Positions 47,022-57,004 of a DNA stretch of 64,000 nucleotides are shown here, piece by piece. The translations under genes and the position numbers were made by a program. The notes under the pieces are model-generated. The model did no database searches. It was not told the DNA's origin and worked only from the letters and a program-made list of their open reading frames with translations. Each line of letters begins with the position of its first letter. Position 1 is the first letter of the stretch. The DNA comes from Anaerolineae bacterium (GTDB lineage: Bacteria; Chloroflexota; Anaerolineae; Aggregatilineales; Phototrophicaceae): NCBI GenBank assembly GCA_017303635.1, contig JAFLCG010000001.1, positions 310,001 to 374,000 on the forward strand, in the 5' to 3' direction.

Positions 47022-47933
47022 ATGATTCTTGCACTCGACTTTGGTGGAACCAAAACCCGGGCAGCGATCTATGACCATGACCTGCGGCTGCTGCATCGAG
47101 CAGAGATGCTGACTCGTCCAGCCGAGGGGCCAGCGGCAGTTCTTCCACGGCTGATCGAACTGGGGCGCAGTGTGATTCCAGCCGGGGCCAGTCTGGATGC
47201 CATCGGCGTGTCGGCGGGTTGTGCGCGAGCCTATACCGGGGTGATCGATAATGCACCGACCTTGCCGGGATGGGTGCAGGTGCCGCTGGCCGAGCAATTG
47301 AGCGGGGCTTTTGGTTTGCCGGTGCGGATGGAGAACGATGCCAATCTGGCGGCGTTGGCAGAATACCATCGTGGCGCAGCACAGGGTTGTGATCCAGCCG
47401 TCTACCTGACCTTGAGTACCGGGGTGGGCGGCGGCGTGGTCATCGGCGGGGAACTGTTCAGGGGTTGGCGAGGGGTAGCCTTTGAACCGGGGCATCTGCT
47501 GGTGGAAGCCGGTGCCGGGGGCTACGCGACCCTGGAGGGGCGGGCGTCCGGGCCAGCCTTGGCCGCGGCGGCACGTGATCTGCTGAACCGGAGTGCCGAT
47601 CCATCACCACTGCGGGAGCTGGACGAGATCGACGGCAAGGCGGTGGCGGAAGCAGCACGGCTGGGTGATCCACTGGCGCTGGAAGTGGTCGAAGGAGCCG
47701 GTCGAGCCTTGGGCGTGGGACTGCTCAATGTGGTGCATCTGTTTAATCCGCAGTGTGTGGTGCTGGGCGGCAGCGTGGCAACTTTGGGCGATCTGCTGCT
47801 GGGGCAAGCCAGAGCTGTGTTGGCGGAGCGGCTGATTGATCCACTGTTCAATGGGCCGGATTTGATCCGGCTGAGTGACCTGGGGGATGACGGTGTGTTG
47901 CTGGGAGCGGCTTTGCTGGCGAAGCACAGCTGA
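47022..47933 (+). CDS. ROK-family sugar kinase without zinc cysteines
   Basis: The product has 303 residues. ATPase phosphate-1 motif LALDFGGTKTRAAI, catalytic Asp in MENDANLAALAEY (near residue 108) and the adenosine loop VVLGGSVATLGD. The usual ROK zinc-binding motif (CxCGxxGCxE after GH) is replaced by HLLVEAGAGGYATLEGRASG, which keeps the Glu but lacks all three Cys. A glucokinase or N-acetylmannosamine/fructokinase activity is plausible from the family. It follows the SDR gene with a 25-bp repeat in between. Confidence 0.9.
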   Translation: MILALDFGGTKTRAAIYDHDLRLLHRAEMLTRPAEGPAAVLPRLIELGRSVIPAGASLDAIGVSAGCARAYTGVIDNAPTLPGWVQVPLAEQLSGAFGLPVRMENDANLAALAEYHRGAAQGCDPAVYLTLSTGVGGGVVIGGELFRGWRGVAFEPGHLLVEAGAGGYATLEGRASGPALAAAARDLLNRSADPSPLRELDEIDGKAVAEAARLGDPLALEVVEGAGRALGVGLLNVVHLFNPQCVVLGGSVATLGDLLLGQARAVLAERLIDPLFNGPDLIRLSDLGDDGVLLGAALLAKHS

Positions 47934-47940
47934 AGAAGTT

Positions 47941-48017
47941 ACTGCAGAGGGGCAGAGGGAACAGAGCAGCAGAGAAGCTTTTTAATGCAAAGCGGCCAAG
48001 AAGCAAAGATGCAAAGC
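47941..48017. repeat. CAGAG/GCAAAGC low-complexity tract
   Basis: An ACTGCAGAGGGGCAGAGGG-type run followed by AATGCAAAGCGGCCAAGAAGC, the same order as at 57,298-57,372. Related runs occur near 10,691 and 36,768. Confidence 0.8.
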
Positions 48018-48050
48018 CTTTTTTGGGCTATCAGCTTTTGACAATCGATT

Positions 48051-48377
48051 ATGGAAACACTACTCAAACTCTACGGGCCGATTCACGAATCACTGCATGT
48101 GCTGGCCTTGTGGCTGATCGGGCGGCGGGCGGTGACCTGGACGAACCGGTACGTCGATATTCCGGCGGATTTGACGACCGGGCAGTATGTCTTTGTGGCA
48201 GGGTTGCCAGCAATGGTCTTCTGGGGGGTGGCAGTGGTGGGACTGGTGTGGATGGTCAGTGGGGGTGGTCTGGTGGAGATCGGCGGGGGGATGCTGCTGG
48301 TACTGGTCGGTGGGTTGGGTGGATGGGGGACGGTGGGCGATTTGCAGTTGATCTGGGAGCGATTGCAGCGTGAATGA
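48051..48377 (+). CDS. Small membrane protein with HExxH motif (DUF3267-like)
   Basis: The product has 108 residues. The N-terminus carries HESLHVLALWLIGR, an HExxH zincin motif at residues 12-16. Two hydrophobic segments follow (FVAGLPAMVFWGVAVVGLVWMV, GGGMLLVLVGGLGG), and GDLQLIWERL at the end provides an Asp that could be a third ligand. This resembles the DUF3267 putative membrane zinc-peptidase family, although it is shorter than usual. It lies between repeat tracts. Confidence 0.55.
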   Translation: METLLKLYGPIHESLHVLALWLIGRRAVTWTNRYVDIPADLTTGQYVFVAGLPAMVFWGVAVVGLVWMVSGGGLVEIGGGMLLVLVGGLGGWGTVGDLQLIWERLQRE

Positions 48378-48728
48378 GTGAAGAAGTGAAGAAGTGAAGA
48401 AGAAGTACAGAGTACAGAGTGAAGAAGTGAAAGCATGCAGAGAAAAGATGGGGATTTGTTACGGGGATAGGGGGATGGATTACCTGTTTTGCAGGTGAAT
48501 ATCAGGTAATTATTACGTAATATTACAATAAAATGGGTGGGAAAGTCTGCCTGATGAGGTTGGTTTGGGCATGTCCGCCCATGACCTGTTGTGTGCAAAA
48601 CAGGTACCTGTTAATCCCCTGCTAGATACCTGCAACCAGTAACCTTTCACCAGAAACTCTTCATCAGTTGCCCGACCACACATTCCCGGTGATAATCGAC
48701 GGCATACTGATCGCCATCAGCCTTTTGG
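48378..48728. other. 351-bp intergenic region rich in repeats
   Basis: Holds a GAAGTGAAGAAGTGAAG run (48,378-48,430) and a TTACCTGTT hairpin copy (48,477-48,528; arms 48,480-48,488 and 48,501-48,509 with one mismatch). It also has the palindrome AACAGGTACCTGTT near 48,599 and a GATACCTGCAACCAGTAACC-type tract (48,623-48,658). No gene or clear promoter is seen. Confidence 0.6.
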
Positions 48729-50060
48729 ATGTACATCGTGAAAATCTTCATCTCCTACCGCCGGGCGGATAGCGCCTACGTCACTGATAACGTCTACAGC
48801 TACATGCGCGGGCAGTTCGGGGAGGGCAACGTCTTCCTCGATGTTAATCCGGATAGTGTGCCATTTGGCGTCGACTTCCGTGAACACTTGAAGCAACAGA
48901 TCGCCGCGCATGATGTGGTGCTGGTGATAATCGGCCCGCAGTGGGCGCAGATCATGCAGGAACGTGCTAGTTGGCCTGATGACTATTTACGAATAGAAAT
49001 CGAAATCGCACTAGCTATAGGTAAGTTAGTGATACCGGTGTTGGTGATGGGAGCGATACATCCTGACTTCAAAGTTTTGCCTTCAGGAATAAGTGAATTG
49101 CAATGGAGACATGCTGCCGAAATACGGCGTCAGCCAGATTTTGATGTGGATTGTAGGCGTTTGGCACAGGGTATTCGCGATTACTTCGAACGACAGCCAG
49201 TAGCTATATCTAATTCTTTAGAATCGTCTAGTGTAGTCATATATAGTGAAGAAGAGCAGAAATACAATATATCACTTTTAACTGCAGAAACTGCACCTGG
49301 CATCCGCTGGATTGACTCGCATGGAATTCCAATGGTCTATGTTCCGGCGGGGAAATTCTTGATGGGTAGCCCAATAGGTGAAAGGAGAGATATTGAACGA
49401 CCACCGCATGAGCAGATTATTTCTTCTGGATTCTATATTGACTTGACACCTGTCACAAATGCTAACTATGCTCATTTTGTTGATGCAGGCGGTTACATGT
49501 TAGAGCGTTATTGGACAGAGTCGGGGTGGAAGTGGTTGCAGTCAAGTGGAGTAAAAATGCCTAAAGAATATACGAATTTTGATGATCCGCAACAGCCTCG
49601 AATAGGGGTGAGTTGGTTTGAGGCTTGGGCCTATAGTCAATGGCGAGGAGGGCGATTACCAACTGAGGCTGAATGGGAATGGGCTGCACGTGGACCCGAA
49701 CATAAGTTATATCCTTGGGGTGATAACTTTGATCCTACTAGGATCATTTATGAAAAAAATTCACTTGGTCGCACAGCAATTGTCGGAGATGGAATTCGCC
49801 AATCAGGTGCTTCGTGGGTTGGTGCCTTGGATATGAGTGGGAATGTATGGGAATGGTGCAGTAGCGTGAATCTTGCGTATCCCTATCGTGTTGATGATGG
49901 ACGTGAAGACACTGAGGATGAGAGAGGATGGCGTGTACTGCGAGGGGGCTCTTGGTATGATTCTCGAGGAATTGCACGTACAACATATAGCATTAGTAAT
50001 CCGCCTGTGGCGCGCATCACTGGCGCTGGTTTTCGAGTAGTTTATCCCCGTCCAGCATAA
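48729..50060 (+). CDS. TIR domain fused to formylglycine-generating-enzyme-like (FGE-sulfatase) domain
   Basis: The product has 443 residues. Residues 1-150 are a TIR domain (KIFISYRRADSAYVTDNVYSYMRGQFGEGNVFLDVNPDSVPFGVDFREHLKQQI, then YLRIEIEIALAIGKLVIPVLV; Glu near residue 90 is the likely NADase site). Residues about 200-443 are the FGE-sulfatase/C-type-lectin-like domain (GIPMVYVPAGKFLMGSPIGE, RLPTEAEWEWAARG, DMSGNVWEWCSS, RVLRGGSWYDSRG, GAGFRVVYP). The DNA is GC-rich up to about 48,965 and then AT-rich, so the gene looks mosaic. It probably acts in signalling or defence; NAD cleavage is only inferred. Confidence 0.88.
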   Translation: MYIVKIFISYRRADSAYVTDNVYSYMRGQFGEGNVFLDVNPDSVPFGVDFREHLKQQIAAHDVVLVIIGPQWAQIMQERASWPDDYLRIEIEIALAIGKLVIPVLVMGAIHPDFKVLPSGISELQWRHAAEIRRQPDFDVDCRRLAQGIRDYFERQPVAISNSLESSSVVIYSEEEQKYNISLLTAETAPGIRWIDSHGIPMVYVPAGKFLMGSPIGERRDIERPPHEQIISSGFYIDLTPVTNANYAHFVDAGGYMLERYWTESGWKWLQSSGVKMPKEYTNFDDPQQPRIGVSWFEAWAYSQWRGGRLPTEAEWEWAARGPEHKLYPWGDNFDPTRIIYEKNSLGRTAIVGDGIRQSGASWVGALDMSGNVWEWCSSVNLAYPYRVDDGREDTEDERGWRVLRGGSWYDSRGIARTTYSISNPPVARITGAGFRVVYPRPA

Positions 50061-50101
50061 AATCGTAAGGTCGCTAATCCATTTCCAATTCCAAACGCAC
50101 A

Positions 50102-50260
50102 TTACTGCTCCGCCAGCGCGAGGATGGCCTCCCGTTTGGCCCGCAGATCATCGAGGGTGGGGATGGTCGTCATGGTGTCAATCATCCTCGTCAATGCTTC
50201 TTCATGGACTGAATTATACTCCAGGTTCAGACTGACCAATTGCGCCAAAAATCGGAACAT
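50102..50260 (-). pseudogene. Remnant of an MNT-type nucleotidyltransferase
   Basis: An open frame of 52 codons ends TTIPTLDDLRAKREAILALAEQ-stop, which matches the N-terminus of MNT-domain nucleotidyltransferases (partners of HepT). In that family the next residues are a few amino acids and then NVRVFGS. The bases just past the stop (AATGTGCGTTTGGA) read NVR-FG only if the frame is shifted. This indicates a decayed copy cut short near the end of the TIR gene. The first 30 residues are not conserved. Confidence 0.5.
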
Positions 50261-50273
50261 ATGTTCCGATTTT
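50248..50273. promoter_or_regulatory. 26-bp perfect palindrome with LexA-type core
   Basis: Centred between 50,260 and 50,261, with core GAACATATGTTC, which fits the GAAC-N4-GTTC box of Gram-positive LexA. It covers the start of the remnant on the minus strand. On the plus strand it lies just upstream of TAGAAT (50,289-50,294), a candidate -10 box. Confidence 0.6.
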
Positions 50274-50615
50274 GCGTTTGAACTATGCTAGAATGAGATT
50301 GTTTTTGGAATTCGGGGCAATGAGAGGACTAGGTGTCTGCGCCGTATGTCCTCCCTTACAAAGCGGGACTGACAATCACTCCTGTGACGCCCGCACAGAA
50401 TTGTCCTTGGACAAAATCCCGGTGTCCAAAATGTCCAATCTGTCCAATGTGTCAATCAGCTCATCGCGAAATGACCTGCCACCTGAAACCAGTAACCTGA
50501 AACCTGCCACCTCTCTGAACACGGCACTGTGTACTCTGTACGATCCCCCCCCGGTTGCATGTGTGACGGCTCATCTTTATAATGCACCTATCCACTGGAA
50601 GGAACACCAACGGTT
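50274..50615. other. 342-bp leader region before dnaG
   Basis: After the LexA-like palindrome and the TAGAAT box, the region contains four 9-bp tandem units TGTCCAAAA/TGTCCAATC/TGTCCAATG/TGTCAATC (50,423-50,457) and a CCTGAAACCAGTAACCTG tract (50,479-50,512). An open frame crossing it continues out of frame into dnaG and looks non-coding. The dnaG promoter is likely here; TTTATAAT near 50,575 is one candidate -10 region. Confidence 0.5.
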
Positions 50616-52820
50616 ATGTCGGTCGCCGACGAAATTAAAGCCCGCCTCGACATTGTCGATTACATCGGGCGCTTTGCCCCCCTCAAGCGGGCCGGGCGCA
50701 CCTGGAAAGCGTGCTGCCCGTTCCATGCCGAGAAAACCCCCAGCTTCGTGGTCAATCCGGACCGGCAAAGCTGGCGCTGCTTTGGGCAGTGCGGCGTGGG
50801 CGGGGATGTCATCAGCTTCGCCATGAAGCAGCACAACTGGACGTTCGCCGAGGCGCTGGCGGAACTGGGCAAACTGGTCGGTGTGGAAGTGCGGCAGCGC
50901 ACGCCGGAGCAGCGCGCGGCGGATGACCGTTACGACCGGCTGCGCGGCCTGATGACCGCCGCCGCCGAAGCGTTTCATCGGGCGCTGCTCAACCCGGATG
51001 ACCCCACCGCCGTCAAGGCGTTGGCCTATGCCCGGGAAAAGCGCGGCTTCACCGATGAAACTATCCTGAAGTTTATGATCGGCTACGCGCCGCCGGGCTG
51101 GTCGCACCTGCTGGAGCATCTGCGTGAGGTCGGCTATGACGAGGCCGATGTCATCGAAACCGGCATGGCGATCCGCAACGAGAACGGGCGCGTCTATGAC
51201 CGCTTCCGCGAGCGCCTGCTCATCCCCATCCGCGATGAACGCGGGCGGGTGATCGGCTTCGGGGCGCGGGCGCTCAACCCGGAGGATAACCCCAAGTACC
51301 TGAACAGTCCGCAGACGGTGTTGTTCGACAAGAGCAAGACGTTGTTCGGGCTGGATACCGCCAAGCGGGCGATCACCGAGAGCGAAACGGTGGTGATCGT
51401 CGAAGGCTACATGGATGCCATTCAGGCGCAGCAGGCCGGGTTTGGCAACGTGGTGGCACAGATGGGCACGGCGATGACCGAGGCGCAGCTCAAGCTGATC
51501 GCCCCGCGCTATGCCAAGCGCATCATCCTGGCGCTGGACTCGGATGCTGCCGGGCAGAGCGCCACGCTGCGCGGCCTGGAAGTGGCGCGGCAGACGCTGC
51601 AAGCCGATTACACCGGCAGGCTCGCCGTCGATATTCGCATCCTGCAAATCCCCGGTGCCAAAGACCCGGACGACCTGATCCGGGAGAATCCGGCCCGGTG
51701 GAGCGAACTCATCGCCAATGCCCAGCCAGTCGCCGAGTACGTGATCGACTCGGAACTGCGGGCACTGCCACCGGACTCCGGCACGCAGGATGTCGAGCGG
51801 ATGGCGCGGCGGTTGATGCCGATGCTGGTCGCCACTGATAACAGCATGGATCAGCGGCAGAATGTGCAGTTGCTGGCGACGCGCCTCATCCGCCTCAAGC
51901 AGAGCGATCCGCGCTTCCGGTCGCTGCCGAGCATCACCGAGGCGCAGTTGTTCGCCTGGGCGGATGAGCAGCGCAAGATCAACCATGCTGTGCCTCCTAC
52001 TCCTGATTCCACTCTCGCATCGGGAGAGGGGCCAGGGGTGAGGGCAAACGGCGGGCACGGGGGTGAGGCTCTGGCGCAACTGGCCGCAGCCACCCTGGAG
52101 GATCTACCGCCGGAAGCCTATGGCGATGATGAGTTTGATCCGGCCTCGGTGCTGCCTGCCGGGGAAAGCTTCCCCGTTGTCACGGTCCCTCTGCAAGCGG
52201 CCCCGGCTCCCCGGCGAGTCTCGGAGGCGGTGGCCGAAGCCGAACGTCACTGCCTGCGGATTCTCATCCGCCAGCCGGATGCCTTCTACGCGGTCAACCG
52301 CAAGCTGCGGGAGCTGGCGCGCGGGCAGCGCGATCTGGCGACCGGGCCATTGGCGGACTGGGATGGGGAGGATTTTAATCACAGTGAATACCGCGCCCTG
52401 ATGAACCTGTTCAAGCTCGCACTGGAACAGGATGAGTTCGAGTTGTACGATTTTCTGCGCGAGCAAGCCGGGGCCGCGCTCGCACTCGCTTTTGAGACGC
52501 TGCTGACTGAAGATCAGGATGATCTGCGGGCCAGGGTGAAGGGCAACTTTCTGGCCGATGCGGATGTTTTCTGGCAGCGCAACCAGCGTGCCGTCGCCTC
52601 CGTGAACGTCACCAACGACTTGATTGAAAAGGCGTTACAATTACGAACTGCCCGCTTGAAGCGGGAAAGTGAAGAACTAGCCTTCCTGCAACTGGATGCT
52701 CAGGCTAATCATGATGATGCTGCCAGCTTCCAGTTCCAGACCCGCATCTTCCAGATCAGCCAGGCCCGCCGCCTGATCGAATCCGAAATCAACCGCGTCC
52801 GTACCGAAATCCGTCAGTAG
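50616..52820 (+). CDS. dnaG: DNA primase
   Basis: The product has 734 residues. Zinc ribbon CCPFHAEK...WRCFGQC at about 36-60 and the catalytic core [23 protein letters not shown]. The TOPRIM domain has [18 protein letters not shown] near 258 and [13 protein letters not shown] near 305. A C-terminal helicase-binding region follows. It makes RNA primers for replication. Residues about 460-478 ([18 protein letters not shown]) are encoded by a palindromic repeat in the linker after the core, just before a variable region. It is followed 10 bp later by rpoD, the classical dnaG-rpoD arrangement. Confidence 0.96.
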   Translation: MSVADEIKARLDIVDYIGRFAPLKRAGRTWKACCPFHAEKTPSFVVNPDRQSWRCFGQCGVGGDVISFAMKQHNWTFAEALAELGKLVGVEVRQRTPEQRAADDRYDRLRGLMTAAAEAFHRALLNPDDPTAVKALAYAREKRGFTDETILKFMIGYAPPGWSHLLEHLREVGYDEADVIETGMAIRNENGRVYDRFRERLLIPIRDERGRVIGFGARALNPEDNPKYLNSPQTVLFDKSKTLFGLDTAKRAITESETVVIVEGYMDAIQAQQAGFGNVVAQMGTAMTEAQLKLIAPRYAKRIILALDSDAAGQSATLRGLEVARQTLQADYTGRLAVDIRILQIPGAKDPDDLIRENPARWSELIANAQPVAEYVIDSELRALPPDSGTQDVERMARRLMPMLVATDNSMDQRQNVQLLATRLIRLKQSDPRFRSLPSITEAQLFAWADEQRKINHAVPPTPDSTLASGEGPGVRANGGHGGEALAQLAAATLEDLPPEAYGDDEFDPASVLPAGESFPVVTVPLQAAPAPRRVSEAVAEAERHCLRILIRQPDAFYAVNRKLRELARGQRDLATGPLADWDGEDFNHSEYRALMNLFKLALEQDEFELYDFLREQAGAALALAFETLLTEDQDDLRARVKGNFLADADVFWQRNQRAVASVNVTNDLIEKALQLRTARLKRESEELAFLQLDAQANHDDAASFQFQTRIFQISQARRLIESEINRVRTEIRQ
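51993..52044 (+). repeat. CTCTC/GAGAG palindromic repeat inside dnaG
   Basis: The right arm (CGGGAGAGGGGCCAGGGGTG) matches the intact element at 58,831-58,881; the left arm is eroded. It is in frame and encodes [13 protein letters not shown] in the primase linker. Confidence 0.75.
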
Positions 52821-52830
52821 GGGTACCCGA

Positions 52831-54450
<1,620 letters not shown>

Positions 54451-54489
54451 TGCGCCGTCGTTAGTCTCCAGTCGATAGTCATCAGAAAT

Positions 54490-54524
54490 AAAAGCGAGAC
54501 AGGCAATCACCTGTCTCGCTTTTT
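54490..54524 (+). terminator. Intrinsic terminator after rpoD
   Basis: A 14-bp perfect stem (AAAAGCGAGACAGG / CCTGTCTCGCTTTT) with a 6-nt loop and T-run. Its A-rich 5' side lets it work in both directions, for the convergent gene as well. Confidence 0.92.
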
Positions 54525-54590
54525 GTGCCGTACAGGATAGATGCCCTGTCGGGCTACTCTTCCCCTATTGCCAGAACGTGATGTCCTTCA

Positions 54591-55295
54591 TTACCCAGCG
54601 CGGCGCGGCTTGGCTTTGACCTTGCCCTCGCGGTGGGCGAGAGTCTTTTCGATATAAGCGATGGCGTCCGGGGTTTTGCAGTTGGTCAGGCCGTGATCGA
54701 CCTCGACATAGCCGATGCGCCCGGCAGCATCCACCGCCAGTGTTTGTAACCCGGCATTCCGCAGGCCGATGTTAATGACGGCGCTGTTCATGTTGTACCG
54801 GACGCGGTTTTTGGCCGTGTGAATGTGGGCTTCGATATGGTCCAGGTACGGCTTGAAGAAGTCATCTGGCAGCGAGGGATCGCTGCGGGCGATGCCGCCC
54901 AGAATGCCCCAGCCCGCCGTTTCAATCCACTCGCCGTCCGCCTGAGTCCACTGTTTCAGCTTCTCCAGCGCGAGCGGCGTTTGCGCGGCATAGCCCGCGA
55001 TGGCATCGGTCAGACCGTAGTTGTTCGAGTCGGCAATCCATTGGTCGAGCTGGGCGCTGGTCGCGGCCTGGGGGTCCGCGATCATGATCGCCAGGATGCG
55101 GGCATCGTGGTTGCCGGTCGCCCAGAGTTGCAGCGCCAGCGCATGATCGCGCTTGATCTTCTTCTGCAGTTTGCCGAGCAGCGCGTAGCTGACACCGAAC
55201 ATCGGCTCGGTGATCCCATGCCGACTGTAGGTTTTGCGGGTCTGGGCTGACCCGCCCGCTTCCAATTCGGCCATGACTTCGTTCAGGGTTGCCAT
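54591..55295 (-). CDS. DNA alkylation repair (AlkD-like HEAT-repeat) protein
   Basis: The product has 234 residues from the ATG at 55295, 8 nt after AGGAGG. Helical HEAT-like repeats: VSYALLGKLQKKIKRDHALALQLWATGNHDARILAIMIAD, QLDQWIADSNNYGLTDAIAGYAAQ, GEWIETAGWGILGGIAR. This is the AlkD/AlkC-type alkylated-DNA glycosylase superfamily, which removes positively charged alkylated bases without flipping. The C-terminus is basic (KVKAKPRRAG). Whether it has glycosylase activity is not shown by sequence alone. Confidence 0.8.
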   Translation of the reverse strand: MATLNEVMAELEAGGSAQTRKTYSRHGITEPMFGVSYALLGKLQKKIKRDHALALQLWATGNHDARILAIMIADPQAATSAQLDQWIADSNNYGLTDAIAGYAAQTPLALEKLKQWTQADGEWIETAGWGILGGIARSDPSLPDDFFKPYLDHIEAHIHTAKNRVRYNMNSAVINIGLRNAGLQTLAVDAAGRIGYVEVDHGLTNCKTPDAIAYIEKTLAHREGKVKAKPRRAG

Positions 55296-55372
55296 CGACA
55301 TGACCTCCTGTGAGGATGCTATCAGGCGCGGCAGACTACCGCGCCATCTATGGTCAGTATAGACCAGATTTT

Positions 55373-56194
55373 CTATCGCGCTACCGGGTATTGAATCTCG
55401 GTCAGGATGCCAGCCGGATCGCCCGGGGCGGTCAGATAGACTTCCCGGATTGGCCCGGCCAATTTGTAACCGCTCTCGCCGATCCATTTACTGAGGGCGG
55501 CGTAGCTGGGTTCGACTTCGGAGTAATCCCCGGCGTGGATAATACAAGCTGCCTGGGGGATGGCGGGCAGGTCAATGGCTTTCAACTGGCGTCCATCGCT
55601 CAGCGGCACATCAACCCGAACGGAGGCAGCGACAGGCAGTACAACTTCGACATCCATATCGGTCAGCTTAAATTCCGGGTCATGGAAGAGGGTGGCAGGC
55701 GGACCAATGATTTCAATCTGACGGGCCATCAGCGCCATCACACTTTCCTGCAAAATGCGACCGACATCCGTGGGTACGGGGATGACTTCCCGCAGGCTGA
55801 GGACATGCAGGGATTCGATCTGTTTAAGGACGATGTCTTGGGTGGGCATCTGCCCCTCCTTTTCAATCTGATGTAAGCGGGCGGCGACCCGCGCCAGGCG
55901 GGCCTGTTCGTCTTCGACGCGTTGGGCGATTTCGGCCTGCTTGAGCCGTAACATCCCGCGGAGTTCATCCGGAGAGAGGCTGTCGTTGAGCAGGTCGCGG
56001 ATCTGCTCCAGCGAGAGGCCGAGATCCTTGAGCGCCAGAATCCGGTTGAGCCGGGGTAACTGGTCAATGGTGTAGTAACGGTAACCCGTGAAGGTATCGA
56101 CATGCGCCGGTTGCAGGATGCCGAGATCGGCGTAGTAGCGCAGGGCGGAGACCGGCACTCGGCAGAGGCGTGAGAAATCACCGATTTTGTACAT
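55373..56194 (-). CDS. MerR-family regulator with GyrI-like effector domain
   Basis: The product has 273 residues from the ATG at 56194. The MerR winged helix (YKIGDFSRLCRVPVSALRYYADLGILQPAHVDTFTGYRYYTIDQLPRLNRI) is followed by a coiled-coil dimer helix (about 75-120). The C-terminal domain (about 125-273: QDIVLKQIESLHVLSLREVIP...YKLAGPIREVYLTAPGDPAGILTEIQYPV) is the GyrI-like small-molecule-binding fold of BmrR-type regulators. A multidrug-type ligand is likely. The adjacent gene also encodes a GyrI-like domain. Confidence 0.9.
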   Translation of the reverse strand: MYKIGDFSRLCRVPVSALRYYADLGILQPAHVDTFTGYRYYTIDQLPRLNRILALKDLGLSLEQIRDLLNDSLSPDELRGMLRLKQAEIAQRVEDEQARLARVAARLHQIEKEGQMPTQDIVLKQIESLHVLSLREVIPVPTDVGRILQESVMALMARQIEIIGPPATLFHDPEFKLTDMDVEVVLPVAASVRVDVPLSDGRQLKAIDLPAIPQAACIIHAGDYSEVEPSYAALSKWIGESGYKLAGPIREVYLTAPGDPAGILTEIQYPVAR

Positions 56195-56234
56195 GGGTTT
56201 AACCTCAGAAAGACGGACGCGCCGTTGCGCGTCC

Positions 56235-56861
56235 CTACAATTTGCGAACGGGTTGGCGTAGCACCGTCCGTAGTTTACCCGGCGCAACGCGATCCGGGCT
56301 GTTGAGGTAAATCTCGTGATGCTTGCCGCTCTCGATATAACCATTCTGCGGGATGAATTCCCGGTGCAGGCGGATGAGCGTGGGCGTTTCATCATCATAG
56401 GAGCCGAGGTGCAGCTTTTGCAGGCACAGCCCTTCGTGATAGGTCTCGAAGCGCAGATCGGCGGTGCGGGCCAGTTGCTTCTTCGCATGGACTTCGGCGA
56501 TGGTCTTTTGTACCAGTTCCGGGGTGACGTATTCGGGTTGGAGGATCATCATCGTCCATGACCATTCGTCCTTGTTGCGCTCGCTGGTGAAGACTCGTTC
56601 ATCACCTGCCCACCATAGACCTTCCGGCGGCATGACGGCATAGTCGATGCCCTGCGCTTTTTTCACGGCGAACTTGAGCGCATAGCTGACCGCAAAGAGG
56701 GCTTCCAGGGCAGTCTTATAGCCAGTGGCGGTGTTGGGATCGCCCGCGCCGTCGATCATCAGGTAATTCATGGGTGGTACTTCGACGAGGACGAATTCGT
56801 CCACGGGCGGGCTGTAGAGGTGCTTGAGAGTCTTTTTGAGATCGAGTTTAGAGCCGAACAT
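56235..56861 (-). CDS. GyrI-like domain protein
   Basis: The product has 208 residues. A stand-alone GyrI-like fold (VDEFVLVEVPPMNYLMIDGAGDPNTATGYKTALEALFAVSYALKFAVKKA...GLWWAGDE...LHREFIPQNGYIESGKHHEIYLNSPDRV). The conserved final HEIYLNSPDRV is typical of the YdhR/GyrI-like family. It may bind or hydrolyse a small toxic compound. It lies 40 bp upstream of the MerR gene on the same strand, with a palindrome between them, so the two probably form an operon. Confidence 0.85.
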   Translation of the reverse strand: MFGSKLDLKKTLKHLYSPPVDEFVLVEVPPMNYLMIDGAGDPNTATGYKTALEALFAVSYALKFAVKKAQGIDYAVMPPEGLWWAGDERVFTSERNKDEWSWTMMILQPEYVTPELVQKTIAEVHAKKQLARTADLRFETYHEGLCLQKLHLGSYDDETPTLIRLHREFIPQNGYIESGKHHEIYLNSPDRVAPGKLRTVLRQPVRKL

Positions 56862-57004
56862 GGTATCCCTTTCTGTTTTGAATTAAGCCTGCTGACTCCA
56901 GTGTGCGGTCTCAAGCGACTTGAGAGTCAAGTACTCGCGTGCATCTGCTGATTGGCGGTACAATGGCACCGCCAGCCATTTGAGAATGCAATGAGGCACT
57001 TGCC

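Noticed and set aside
45923..47053. 376-codon minus-strand open frame across the SDR gene and its flanks
   Set aside because: It crosses two real plus-strand genes and a repeat; no recognisable protein pattern.
50423..50457. CRISPR-like array
   Set aside because: Units are 9 bp without spacers; no cas genes in the window.
50272..50826. 184-codon plus-strand frame before and into dnaG
   Set aside because: It reads through repeats and then out of frame through the start of dnaG; not protein-like.
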